A stretch of DNA of 64,000 bases, from contig CAVPVD010000005.1 in assembly GCA_963709155.1 (NCBI GenBank), positions 62,001-126,000 on the forward strand, written 5' to 3'. A program made the position numbers and the translations under genes. This stretch comes from Bog-159 sp963709155 (GTDB lineage: Bacteria > Acidobacteriota > Terriglobia > Bryobacterales > Bryobacteraceae). Shown here one piece after another: positions 50,410 through 59,400 of the stretch (position 1 is the first letter of the stretch; each line of letters begins with the position of its first letter). A model generated the notes under the pieces. It did not search any database and had not been told where the DNA came from. It saw nothing but the letters and a program-made list of their open reading frames with translations.

Positions 50410-51638
50410 AACACGGTATGGGCTGGTTCGCCGCGTGGCTGGTATGCGCGACGTTGCAGGGTGCTTCGCTCGAGTGGCCGCAGTTCGCCGGCCCACACCG
50501 CAACTTCACATCCGATGCGACGGGGTTGGCAAATTCCTGGCCGGCGGCGGGACCGAAGAAGCTCTGGAGCCGCGATTTGGGCGACGGTTATTCCGGCATC
50601 GCCGTGGATGGCGCGGTCCTTTACACCATGTACCGGCGGGGATCCGACGAGGTTACGTTGGCCGCCTCGACGGCTACGGGCAAAACGATCTGGGAGCACG
50701 CGGAGGCCGCCGCCTTCAGAAGCGACATGGCCATGGAGAACGGACCCGGACCGCACGCCACACCGCTGGTCACCGGCGACTCGGTATTCGCGGTAGGCAT
50801 CCTGGCCCGCCTGGTATGTCTGGACAAGAAGACCGGCAAGGTGACATGGTCGCACGATCTATGGCGCGAGTTTCATGGCACGCCGATGGACCGTGGATAT
50901 TCGGGTAGCCCTATCGCATGGAAAGGCACCGTCATCATGAAGGTGGGCGGCGCCGGTCATGCGGTGATGGCGTTCGACCAGAAAGACGGCAAGGTAGTGT
51001 GGCAGAAGCAGGACTTCGCGAATTCGCCATCCTCGCCCGTCCTGATCAATGTGGATGGCCAGGACCAGCTTGTGGCGGCGATGGGCGATGAAATCGTGGG
51101 CATCCATCCGGACACGGGCGAACTTTTGTGGAAGCATCCCCACGCGACGAGTTGGAATCTCAATATCGCCTTGCCGCTGTGGACCGCCGGCAATATGCTA
51201 TTCGTTTCTTCGGCCTATAACGGTGGCTGCGTGGCGCTGCAACTGCACGTGGCCAACGGGAAGACGCAGGTGCGGGAACTCTGGCAGACTAACCGGATGC
51301 GCGTGCACATCGGGAACCTGCTGCGCATCGGAGACACGCTCTACGGATCGAGCGGCGATTTCGGGCCGGCGCCGCTGACGGCGATCGACGTGAAGAACGG
51401 CAATGTACTCTGGCAGGACCGCTCTTTCCCCAAAGCCACGTTCCTCTATGCCGATGGCAAACTGATCGCGGTCAACGAAGACGGTAACCTGTCGCTGGCC
51501 ACTGTCTCGCCCGCCGGCTTGAAGGTGCTTTCGCGAGTGGCGCTGCTGCATAGCAACGCCTGGACTGCACCGGCGCTGGCGGGAACGGCGTTGTATGTGC
51601 GCGATCGCCACAGCTTGATGGCCTTGGATTTGCGATAG
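50406..51638 (+). CDS. Second exported PQQ-like beta-propeller protein
   Basis: 410 residues from ATG 50406, whose ATGA overlaps the previous stop. Signal peptide FAAWLVCATLQGAS. It opens with LEWPQFAGPHRNFTSD, like the neighbour, and repeats the propeller pattern (TAIDVKNGNVLWQD, VCLDKKTGKVTWSHD, IHPDTGELLWKHP). The two are probably old tandem duplicates with diverged blades. They may bind glycans, act as chaperones for exported protein, or hold a redox cofactor. Last gene of the putative 10.7-kb gene set. Confidence 0.92.
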   Translation: MKHGMGWFAAWLVCATLQGASLEWPQFAGPHRNFTSDATGLANSWPAAGPKKLWSRDLGDGYSGIAVDGAVLYTMYRRGSDEVTLAASTATGKTIWEHAEAAAFRSDMAMENGPGPHATPLVTGDSVFAVGILARLVCLDKKTGKVTWSHDLWREFHGTPMDRGYSGSPIAWKGTVIMKVGGAGHAVMAFDQKDGKVVWQKQDFANSPSSPVLINVDGQDQLVAAMGDEIVGIHPDTGELLWKHPHATSWNLNIALPLWTAGNMLFVSSAYNGGCVALQLHVANGKTQVRELWQTNRMRVHIGNLLRIGDTLYGSSGDFGPAPLTAIDVKNGNVLWQDRSFPKATFLYADGKLIAVNEDGNLSLATVSPAGLKVLSRVALLHSNAWTAPALAGTALYVRDRHSLMALDLR

Positions 51639-51678
51639 TCTTGCGGAGCGCGCAAACCATGCGCCCGGACTGGGGCAC

Positions 51679-52272
51679 TTACCGCTCCACATACAACTCC
51701 GCCCACACAAAGCCGGCCGAGCGGATCTGGTCCCGCAGGCTCGTATACTTTACGGCTTCGCCAGCGGCGCGCAGCTTTTCGGCCACTGCGACCGGCATAT
51801 CGAAGCGATAGCTGTCGGCGCGGTCCTTATAGGAATAATGAAGGTAGCGGAGCTCACCCGCCGCGGCCAGATCCATCAGAACATCCCAGAAGCTCAACTT
51901 GCGCAGCAGCGGCTTGCGCGCGGCGGCCTCCCGCGGCACCTCGATGGCCTGCCTTCCGCCGCGCAACACGGCACGCACGCAGCGCTCGGCTGTAAACTGC
52001 CGCTCGGGATCGTCGCTTGGAAACGTCGCCAGCAGTTCGCGCAGCGCGTCCGCCTCGGCTTCCCATCCTGTCCAGCGGAAGCGGGAGGCGCCGCGGACCA
52101 GTGTGCCGCGCCGCAGCAACTCGCGAATACGCGCCTCGTCTTTGCCGGTGATTCCGAGCATGTGCTCGACCAGATCGCGTACGGGCAAGTCCTGCACTAC
52201 GACGCGCGTGATGGAAATGCCTTCGGCGGCGTCGGAGCTGAGTTTGACCCGGACGGTGGCAGGTAGAGACAT
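51679..52272 (-). CDS. Conserved hypothetical protein
   Basis: 197 residues from ATG 52272 (MSLPATVRVKLSSDA). Mixed alpha/beta with a central helix-rich part (DLVEHMLGITGKDEARIREL) and an IRSAGFVWAELYVER end. No membrane segment or catalytic motif is visible. It converges with the propeller gene and is divergent from the small gene at 52302 with a 29-base gap. Unknown function; the length and codon use fit a real gene. Confidence 0.78.
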   Translation of the reverse strand: MSLPATVRVKLSSDAAEGISITRVVVQDLPVRDLVEHMLGITGKDEARIRELLRRGTLVRGASRFRWTGWEAEADALRELLATFPSDDPERQFTAERCVRAVLRGGRQAIEVPREAAARKPLLRKLSFWDVLMDLAAAGELRYLHYSYKDRADSYRFDMPVAVAEKLRAAGEAVKYTSLRDQIRSAGFVWAELYVER

Positions 52273-52301
52273 GCCGTGTTTTTTCACGCTAGCATAAATG
52301 C

Positions 52302-52589
52302 GTGAGCCCACTCGAGAGTCCTTTGCATAAGGTCGAAGCCGAACTGCTGCGTTACGAGCACGCGTTGGTGGATTTCTCAGCCCGGGAGCACAATGGGTCC
52401 ATCGAGCTGGTTATCGAGCTGAAGAATCGGGGCCTGGGTCTGCATACGTACTATGCGCCGCTGCATCCGCGGGATATCGAACACCCACAGTTCCCCTGGA
52501 CTTTGCAGCGGTATCTCTACGACTGTCTGCACGATTACCTGATCGAGATGTTCATCCGCACGCCACAGACCCGGGTCGTTGAACCATGA
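52302..52589 (+). CDS. Small conserved hypothetical protein coupled to the MidA-like gene
   Basis: 95 residues from GTG 52302. Reads like a compact alpha/beta protein (KVEAELLRYEHALVDFSARE, IELVIELKNRGLGLHTYYAP). Its TGA overlaps the ATG of the methyltransferase gene (ATGA), so production is coupled. No motif assigned. Confidence 0.75.
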   Translation: MSPLESPLHKVEAELLRYEHALVDFSAREHNGSIELVIELKNRGLGLHTYYAPLHPRDIEHPQFPWTLQRYLYDCLHDYLIEMFIRTPQTRVVEP

Positions 52590-53566
52590 GCCCACTGACC
52601 GAAGTACTACGGGACGAGATCCGCCACGCGGGCCCGATTTCCTTCCGCCGGTTCATGGAGGCGGCGCTGTACGATCCGGTCTATGGATACTACCGGCGCT
52701 CTTGCGACCCGTTCGGCAAGCAAGGGGACTTCTACACGGCGGAGCAGATGCAACCGGTGTTCGGCATCCTGGCGGCGGCGCGCATCAGGGCGTTGTACGG
52801 TGCGATGGGATCGCCGGCGGATTTCACGGTGGTCGAGCCAGGCGCGGGCAGACGCGAGATGGCGCCGGCATTCTCCGAGTGGCGTTACGTGCCGGTAGAT
52901 CTTGCCGGGGGAGAGATGCCGGAGCATTTCCGCGGAGTCGTTTTTGCCAACGAGTTTTTCGACGCCCTGCCGGTGGAAGAGGTTATTTTTCGGGATGGCG
53001 GCTTTCACGAGGTGCATGTGGCATGGGACGAGCGCTTCGTGTGGGCGGCCGGCCCGCCGGTCCGCGATGAAGTGGAGGATTATCTGCGCCGCTACTTTCC
53101 GCCGCCGGTGGAAGGCGCATGCTTCGAGGTGAACCTGGACGCGTGCGCCTGGCTCGAGCGCATGGCGCGTGCGCTGGAGGGCGGATTCATTCTTACCATC
53201 GACTACGGGTACACGCGCGCTGAGTCGGTGCGGTTCCCGCACGGCTCGCTGATGAGCTACCGGCGGCACCGCGCGGATGAAGATGTACTGAACGATCCAG
53301 GGGCGCGGGACATTACCGCGCACGTCGCGTTCACGGCGCTGCAGGAGCACGGTGCGTGTCTTGGTTTGGAGACGGTGCGCTTCGAAACTCTGGCGCAAAC
53401 GCTGCTGGCCGCGGGAGAGCCGGATCAATTCGCGGCGGCGCTGGCGGCTTCCACGGAGGCGGAGGAGTTACAGCGGCGATTGCAGTTGAAGAGCCTGTTA
53501 TTCGGGATGGGGGAGACGTTCCGGACGCTGCTACAGAAGGCGGGAGGGCCGCTTGCCACAAAATAA
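52586..53566 (+). CDS. MidA/NDUFAF7-like SAM-dependent methyltransferase
   Basis: 326 residues. DUF185 family: N-terminal SFRRFMEAALYDPVYGYY, motif I VVEPGAGRREMAPAF, NEFFDALPVEEVIF and the later FILTIDYGYTRAE. The mitochondrial relative NDUFAF7 dimethylates an arginine of complex I; the bacterial role is uncertain, perhaps methylation of a respiratory or quinone-related protein. Start ATG 52586 overlaps the previous stop. A terminator for the converging micro-gene follows. Confidence 0.92.
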   Translation: MSPLTEVLRDEIRHAGPISFRRFMEAALYDPVYGYYRRSCDPFGKQGDFYTAEQMQPVFGILAAARIRALYGAMGSPADFTVVEPGAGRREMAPAFSEWRYVPVDLAGGEMPEHFRGVVFANEFFDALPVEEVIFRDGGFHEVHVAWDERFVWAAGPPVRDEVEDYLRRYFPPPVEGACFEVNLDACAWLERMARALEGGFILTIDYGYTRAESVRFPHGSLMSYRRHRADEDVLNDPGARDITAHVAFTALQEHGACLGLETVRFETLAQTLLAAGEPDQFAAALAASTEAEELQRRLQLKSLLFGMGETFRTLLQKAGGPLATK

Positions 53567-53570
53567 AAAA

Positions 53571-53590
53571 GGCCCCGACGAATCGGGGCC
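53571..53590 (-). terminator. Rho-independent terminator for the minus-strand micro-gene
   Basis: GGCCCCGA-CGAA-TCGGGGCC hairpin (8-bp stem); on the minus strand it is followed by a run of T (TTTTTTATTTT). On the plus strand no T tract follows, so it serves the minus-strand transcript. It lies 43 bases after the micro-gene stop. Confidence 0.85.
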
Positions 53591-53633
53591 TGTTGGTTCA
53601 AACTTGAATCACGCCCTAAGGTGGGCGCCCATG

Positions 53634-53696
53634 CTACTTCTTTTTCTTCGCGGGCGCCTTCTTCTTCGGGGCGGCTTTCTTGGTTGCGCTCTTCAT
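53634..53696 (-). CDS. 20-residue Lys/Ala-rich basic micro-protein
   Basis: ATG 53696 to TAG 53634 encodes MKSATKKAAPKKKAPAKKKK, 20 residues with 11 lysines and several Ala and Pro, like the tails of histone H1 or bacterial H1-like proteins. GGGAG lies about 8-12 bases upstream and a strong terminator lies downstream, so this is a complete transcription unit. It probably binds nucleic acid or another polyanion. Related short lysine-rich peptides are known as parts of chromatin-like proteins; a free 20-mer in this position is not one I recognise. Confidence 0.65.
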   Translation of the reverse strand: MKSATKKAAPKKKAPAKKKK

Positions 53697-53723
53697 CGAT
53701 TGATTCTCCCTAAACATCAAATT

Positions 53724-53743
53724 TTGCGATTCGAAAATCGCAA
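53724..53743. promoter_or_regulatory. Perfect palindrome in the micro-gene / TrmJ-like divergent region
   Basis: TTGCGATT-CGAA-AATCGCAA (8-bp arms) lies 28 bases upstream of the micro-gene and 46 upstream of the RNA methyltransferase ATG, in an AT-rich tract. It may be an operator controlling one or both genes. Confidence 0.4.
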
Positions 53744-53788
53744 TGTGATTCATATATAAGGTTGTTCAAGAAAAAAGTCAAGAGAAAA

Positions 53789-54550
53789 ATGCATCGAGAC
53801 GCGCGAACTGCAAATTTTTTTCTGCGAGACGAGCTGCGGGTGGTGCTCGTCGCGACGCGAAACCCGTTGAACATCGGCGCGGCGGCACGCGCGATGGCCA
53901 ACTTCGGCTGCGCGCGGCTGCGCGTGGTGAATCCTTACGAGGTTGCTTTCCGCGAAGCGCGTTCCGCGGTGGGAGCCGCGCCGTTATTGGCTTCCGCGGA
54001 AGAGTACAAGACCGTCGCGGAGGCCGTCGCGGATTGCGCGCTGGTGGTGGGAACCACTTCGGTAGGCCATCGCGAGCTGCAACATCCGCTGCGCCGGCTG
54101 GAATCGGGCGCGCGTCTGATGCGCAAAGCGGCGGGACCGGTGGCACTGCTGTTCGGATCGGAGAAGTTCGGCCTCTCGAACGAAGACATGAGCCATTGCC
54201 ATTGGTTGATGCGCATCTCCACAGTGGATTTGGATCGATCGATGAACCTGGGCCAGGCAGTGGCGGTATGCCTTTACGAATTGGCGCGCGACCCGCGTGC
54301 GGCGGCTACGCGTCCGGAAAAGGCGGTAAAGGCGGCGGCTGCGCACGATACCGAGCAGATCACCGCCATGCTGGTGGAGGCACTCGAACGCAGCGGTTAC
54401 ATCAAACCGCTAACCGCGGCTTCGGCGGAGATCAAGGTACGCCGGTTGGTGCGGCGGCTGAACCTGAGCGCCCGCGATGCTCCCGTTGTGCTGGGGATGC
54501 TGCGGCAGATTTTGTGGAAGCTGGGCGCGGCGCCGGACGGTACGTCATAA
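53789..54550 (+). CDS. SpoU/TrmJ-like RNA 2'-O-methyltransferase
   Basis: 253 residues from ATG 53789 (MHRDARTANFFLRDELR); a TTG start at 53762 would add a basic leader. SPOUT-fold motifs: VLVATRNPLNIGAAARAMANFG, LFGSEKFGLSNEDMSHC and DRSMNLGQAVAVCLYEL, the knot motifs that bind SAM. TrmJ methylates position 32 of tRNA; LasT-like relatives are alternatives. Divergent from the micro-gene with a palindrome between them. Confidence 0.93.
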   Translation: MHRDARTANFFLRDELRVVLVATRNPLNIGAAARAMANFGCARLRVVNPYEVAFREARSAVGAAPLLASAEEYKTVAEAVADCALVVGTTSVGHRELQHPLRRLESGARLMRKAAGPVALLFGSEKFGLSNEDMSHCHWLMRISTVDLDRSMNLGQAVAVCLYELARDPRAAATRPEKAVKAAAAHDTEQITAMLVEALERSGYIKPLTAASAEIKVRRLVRRLNLSARDAPVVLGMLRQILWKLGAAPDGTS

Positions 54551-54615
54551 CTCAGCGACGGCGGCGGCGTTCGATACGTTGCGTATCCGGCGATGCGCGA
54601 GGACAATGGACATTG

Positions 54616-55725
54616 ATGCGACAGTTTTGCATTTGCGTATTGACGGTTTGGAGCGCGAGCGCCGCCTTGCCTCCCGTGATTCCGGGCGATTCCGGGCGGG
54701 GGGCCAAGCTCTTTGAAGATCAGCGCTGCGTGCAATGTCACAGCGTCAATGGCAAGGGTGGAAAGATGGGCATGGATTTAGGCGCGAGGGTGGACCGCGG
54801 ATTTACACCCGCGCTTCTGGCCAGCGCCATCTGGAACCACGCGCCGGTGATGTGGGCGGCCATGGAGGGAGCCGGAATCGAGCGGCCCGTTCTAAGCCCG
54901 TCCGACGCCGCGGACCTGTTCGCCTACTTGTATTCGACCCGTTTCTTCGACAAAGCAGGCGATGCCGGGCGCGGTAAGAAGGCGTTCACTACCAGACACT
55001 GCGCGAGTTGTCATGGGATCACCCAGTCGCGGGCGGAGGGCGCGCCGCCGGTGGTGAAGTGGGAATCGCTGGGGCAACCCGTCATGCTGGTGCAACAAAT
55101 GTGGGACCACAGCAGCCGCATGCGGGAAGCCTTCGCGCGCAGGAAGATCGCCTGGCAGAAGCTGACCGCGCCGGAACTCAGCGATATCCTTGTTTATCTG
55201 CGAAGCCTGCCGGAAACGCGCGGCATCCCCGCGCGCTTCTCGTTTACCTCGGGGGAAGGCGGGGAAGCCATATTCGAATCGAAGGGTTGCGTGAAATGCC
55301 ACGTGGGCAAGCTGGCGCTGGAGGACCGCTTGCACAGTCTGACCCTGACCGAGATCGCAGTGGATATGTGGAATCACGCGCCGAGGATGATTCAGCCCGT
55401 CCCGCAGCTTTCCGAACCTGAAATGCGCCAATTGCTCAGCTATCTTTGGATGCGGCAGTTCGTGTATGGGAAAGGAGACGCCGGGCGGGGCAAGCAGGTG
55501 TTCGCCGCCAAGCGCTGCGCCGATTGCCACGCCGGCGGGACGCACGGCGCGCCGCCGCTGCCCGGGCAAGGGCGTGGATACTCGGAAATCACGATCATTT
55601 CCGCGTTATGGAAACACGGTCCACAGATGTTGGTGCGCATGCGGGAAGCCAACGTGACATGGCCGCATTTCAACAATCCCCAACAGATGTCCGACCTGGT
55701 CGCCTACTTGAATTCGGTGCAGTAG
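54616..55725 (+). CDS. Exported tetrahaem c-type cytochrome
   Basis: 369 residues from ATG 54616 with a signal peptide (CICVLTVWSASAALPP). Four CxxCH haem sites are present: CVQCH at 38-42, CASCH at 129-133, CVKCH at 225-229 and CADCH at 301-305, each in a repeat of about 90 residues with Trp-Asn/Asp-His (IWNHAPVM, MWDHSSRM, MWNHAPRM, LWKHGPQM). The four copies point to tandem duplication of a monohaem domain. Methionine or histidine in those repeated segments may be the sixth ligand. Periplasmic electron-transfer role. Confidence 0.9.
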   Translation: MRQFCICVLTVWSASAALPPVIPGDSGRGAKLFEDQRCVQCHSVNGKGGKMGMDLGARVDRGFTPALLASAIWNHAPVMWAAMEGAGIERPVLSPSDAADLFAYLYSTRFFDKAGDAGRGKKAFTTRHCASCHGITQSRAEGAPPVVKWESLGQPVMLVQQMWDHSSRMREAFARRKIAWQKLTAPELSDILVYLRSLPETRGIPARFSFTSGEGGEAIFESKGCVKCHVGKLALEDRLHSLTLTEIAVDMWNHAPRMIQPVPQLSEPEMRQLLSYLWMRQFVYGKGDAGRGKQVFAAKRCADCHAGGTHGAPPLPGQGRGYSEITIISALWKHGPQMLVRMREANVTWPHFNNPQQMSDLVAYLNSVQ

Positions 55726-56054
55726 CGCAGTCCAGTCACACGTTTCGCCAAAAACTTCGCGGCACCGCCGCGCGCACGGGAGGATTGGATTCGTCCGGCG
55801 AATTCACGAACCCAAACGCGGCGCGGGCCGATCGCGGCGTAAGTGCGGCCGGGGATCACTAAGCGTCACTCAAAGAAGGATTTAGGCGCACGCTCCGGCA
55901 TGCTGACACGCATCGGCGGCCGAACCCGGACTCTATGCCCGCGGGCTGACAGCGCGCTCACGGGTCCGGGCAGTATTGCGCGACACGCCACTCGGATATA
56001 GGCGGCTGCGAGAAATCGGCTGTTATTCTGTGGATGAAAAAGGAGCGATTTCAC
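55726..56054. other. Gene-free interval of about 330 bases
   Basis: GC-rich sequence between the cytochrome stop and the surface locus. Short inverted segments are present (for example GGCACCGCCG near 55770), but there is no clear terminator, promoter or open frame that looks coding. GGAG at 56041-56044 is the ribosome site of the next gene. Confidence 0.5.
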
Positions 56055-56378
56055 GTGGCACAAATGATTCCTCTGGGTTTTGTCATCGCAAGCAATACGG
56101 GTGTGACGGCGAATGTACCGGCGCCGGCCGGCTTTCCGCTGCGTTGCAATAAGGTTCTGTTACAAGCTTTTAAGACCGCGAACTCCAGCGATTGCGTCTT
56201 TGTCGGGCTGACCGGTCTGAATCAGACCACCGGTGCGGGAGTCATCGCGGTCCTACAGGCCGGGCAGTCGGTGGTGGTGGGAGACGAGCGCGATTCCAAC
56301 GTACTCGATCCCACGGGGCTCGCCGTGGACAGCGTTTCGGGCGCCGCGGTGGTCACGGGCATGCTCTACCAGCGTTAG
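56055..56378 (+). CDS. Small protein at the head of the fibre-like locus
   Basis: 107 residues from GTG 56055. The GTG is preferred over ATG 56034 because AAAGGAG ends 10 bases before it (56038-56044). The protein is beta-rich and repeats Val/Ala/Gly patterns (LGFVIASNTGVTANVPAPAG, TTGAGVIAVLQAGQSVVVGD). No signal peptide or known motif. The style recalls small phage or fibre accessory proteins. It ends 39 bases before the giant repeat gene. Confidence 0.65.
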   Translation: MAQMIPLGFVIASNTGVTANVPAPAGFPLRCNKVLLQAFKTANSSDCVFVGLTGLNQTTGAGVIAVLQAGQSVVVGDERDSNVLDPTGLAVDSVSGAAVVTGMLYQR

Positions 56379-56417
56379 TTCAGATCAAGCCGGAATCTCG
56401 GGAAGGCCATTTGCATT

Positions 56418-59400
56418 ATGCGAAGCATCGTCTTGTCAATACTCGTGTGCGCGCTTACGGCGGTCAGTGCGCCCGCGCAGATTATCGTGGCAGGGGGCGG
56501 GACACCTATAGGGATACCGCAAGGCTCTGCCATCTGGTACGGCGCGACGGCGCCGCTCAGCACGGTCGGGGCAAATGGGGATTACTACCTCAACACCAGC
56601 AGCTATTGCCTCTATGGTCCGAAGGCTGATGGAGCATGGCCATCGGTCTGTGTTTCGTCGGTCCGTCAACTGGGATACGTGGCGGAGAATCTCGGCAATC
56701 GAGGCACGGCGGGCGGCTACGCGCCGCTGGACGCAGATGCGCTGGTCCCGGCGGCGAATCTGCCGGCGATCACGGCGGCCACCACCATCAACGGCACGAG
56801 CGTACCCCCTAACAATGCATCGGACCAGACGGTAGTCACCACGGCTCCAGCCATCGGAGGGTGGGCAACTCTGCCCTTATGTCCGGACGTGGGCGGGAAC
56901 CATCTGAACTATAGCCCGCTGACGCACACGTTTTCGTGCGGAGTTACGGGCGGCACAGTAGGTAGCGTCACGTTTGGGAGCGTCGAGTCCGGCACGAATT
57001 CGGGTGGGCTCCTGGTGAGCGGTACCTTGGGTTATACCGGCAGCGGACAGATCAACGCGAACCAGTTAGGCGGCGTAACTCTCGCCGGGCTTTCGGGCGG
57101 GATCCTCAAAATCGCGGCCGGAACCGGCGCACCAAGCATCGCGGCGGCTCCGGATGTGGTCAACGCGCTCGGATACACGCCGGAGAATCCGGCGAACAAG
57201 GGCGCCGCTGGGGGCTACGCGGGGTTGGATTCTTCCGCTCACCTGGCGGCCGGTCAGATGCCGGCGCTTACAGGGGATGTGTCCACCGCCGGCGTGACGG
57301 CGACGGTCACCAGAATACAAGGCCGCGCGGTGGCCGGCACGGCGCCTTCGACGAATCAAGTGTTGCAGTGGAACGGCACGCAATGGGCGCCGGCCAACGA
57401 CTCGGGCGGCGGCGCGGTAAGCAGCGTATTCGGACGCACGGGCACGGTGACCGCGGCCAGCGGCGACTACGGCTTCGGGCAGATTTCCGGCGCGGCGGCG
57501 CCCGCGCAACTCCCGGGCGCGGCGGCATGGAGCGGCACACTGGGCAACTTCACAATCGGACCCGGCGCCGGTGGATCCGGAAATGGAAGCAACAACGTGG
57601 CGGTTGGGTACGGGAACCTGGCAGCCAATACCACTGGGTACCAAAACATTGCCATCGGCCAAAATGCCCTATTGGCCAATACGACGGGCAACCAGAACGT
57701 GGCGGTCGGCAGCCTGGCCCTGACGGCGAACACCACCGGCAGTTACAACACGGCCGTGGGCGAGAATGCGCTGGGAAACAACACTACCGGGTACGACAAT
57801 TTTGCATTCGGATTGCGGGCGTTATACCAGAACACCACGGGCTACAACAATGCGGCTTACGGGATCGATTCGGTAGGCATCAACACAACGGGTTATCGCA
57901 ACAGCGGCTTCGGCACGGACTCGTGCGCCTGGAACGTGACCGGGTACGAGAACCAATGCATGGGGATGAACACGCTCTGGTCGCTCACCACGGGATACGA
58001 CAACACCGGAACCGGTTTTAATGCGATGTTCGGAACGACGTCCGGCCACTACCTCACGGGGCTCGGCGCTTACGCCGACCTTTATTATCCGAACACCATG
58101 TCCGGGCTGACGCTGACGCCGACGAGCAACACGGCAAATCTTTCGGTCGGATGGTATTGGTACAAGGTGTCGTTCGTGTTGAACGGGCAGGAGACGGCGC
58201 TGTCGAATAACAGTTATCTGGGGGTACTCACCGATTCGGCGCACCAGGAAGTCACTCTTGCCGGGCTGCCGACTTATAGCGGGCCATTCACGGCGTCAGC
58301 CCGTAAGATCTATAGGACCGTAGTTTGCCCGGCCACCATCTGCACGGTTATCACGGCGAACCAGATGCCGCGGCACTGGTATTACGTAGCCACAATCGGC
58401 GACAACACCACGAGCACGTTCGTGGATAGCACGCCGGATGCGACCCTTGGGGCGGAGGAGAGCAGCACGCCCAGCAAGTCCATCGCTCTCGGCGCATATG
58501 CGACGGTGTACGGATCGTATCAGATGGTAGTGGGGAGCGATCCCTCGCCTGTTCAGCAGATCTGGCTGGGCAACGGCATGGTGACGGCCGCGGCTCCGGC
58601 CGGCGTTCTGGTGTCGAGTTCGGGCGCCAGCGGGAGCAACGTAGGGGGCCAGGATTTGATTCTCGCGGGCGGTCCCGGGACGGGCACCGGGAGCGGCGGC
58701 AACGTCATCTTCGGGACCGCCCCGGGCAAGAGTTCCGGATCGGTTTGGAACAGCCTGGTGAATCGCTGGAAAATCGACAGCGCGACCGGGAATCTGGTAT
58801 CGCTCAGCACGGGCGGGATCGCCGGCGTTACCGGAACGGTGGACTTCAGCGGCAGCGCGCACGCCCTGCCGGCGAAGGTGGGAGCCGGCGCCAATAAGCC
58901 CTCAACCTGTACGGTGGGTGAGCAGTACTTCGCGACGGATGCCGCGCCCGGTCAAAACCTGTTCGGATGCGCGGCCGCGAATACCTGGACGCTGGAGGGC
59001 GGGGGCGGGGGTGGCGGCGCAGTGAATTCCGTCTTCGGGCGTACCGGCGCGATCACCGCGCAGAGTGGAGATTATACGCTGACTCAGATCGGCGCCGGTA
59101 CCCTGACCGCGACTGGCGGCACAATCTACAACAGCGCCGCCGGACAGAACACCCAGATCGTCATACAGAACGGTCCGAACCAGGCCGCCTCCGCGACGGC
59201 GCCGGTCCTGTGGAAGAACAATGCGGGCGGCAATATCGCTTTCGTCAATTGGGACGGCGGCTATGCGGAAGGCGACGGCACGAATTACAAGATCAGCCTG
59301 GATACTTCCACGCTGGGCCTGTCGAGCGACAGCCTGTTGGCATGGCGCTCGATGAACAACGTCTTTGCCGGCGCGCCGGACACCGGCCTGGCACGCGAAT

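Noticed and set aside
49204..51638. Quinoprotein alcohol dehydrogenases
   Set aside because: Both proteins are about 400 residues with generic propeller blades and lack the vicinal-cysteine and tryptophan-docking features expected for PQQ dehydrogenases.
57586..58050. CRISPR-like regular repeat
   Set aside because: The 54-57-base periodicity is coding, in frame, degenerate at DNA level and explained by protein repeats; no spacers or cas genes.
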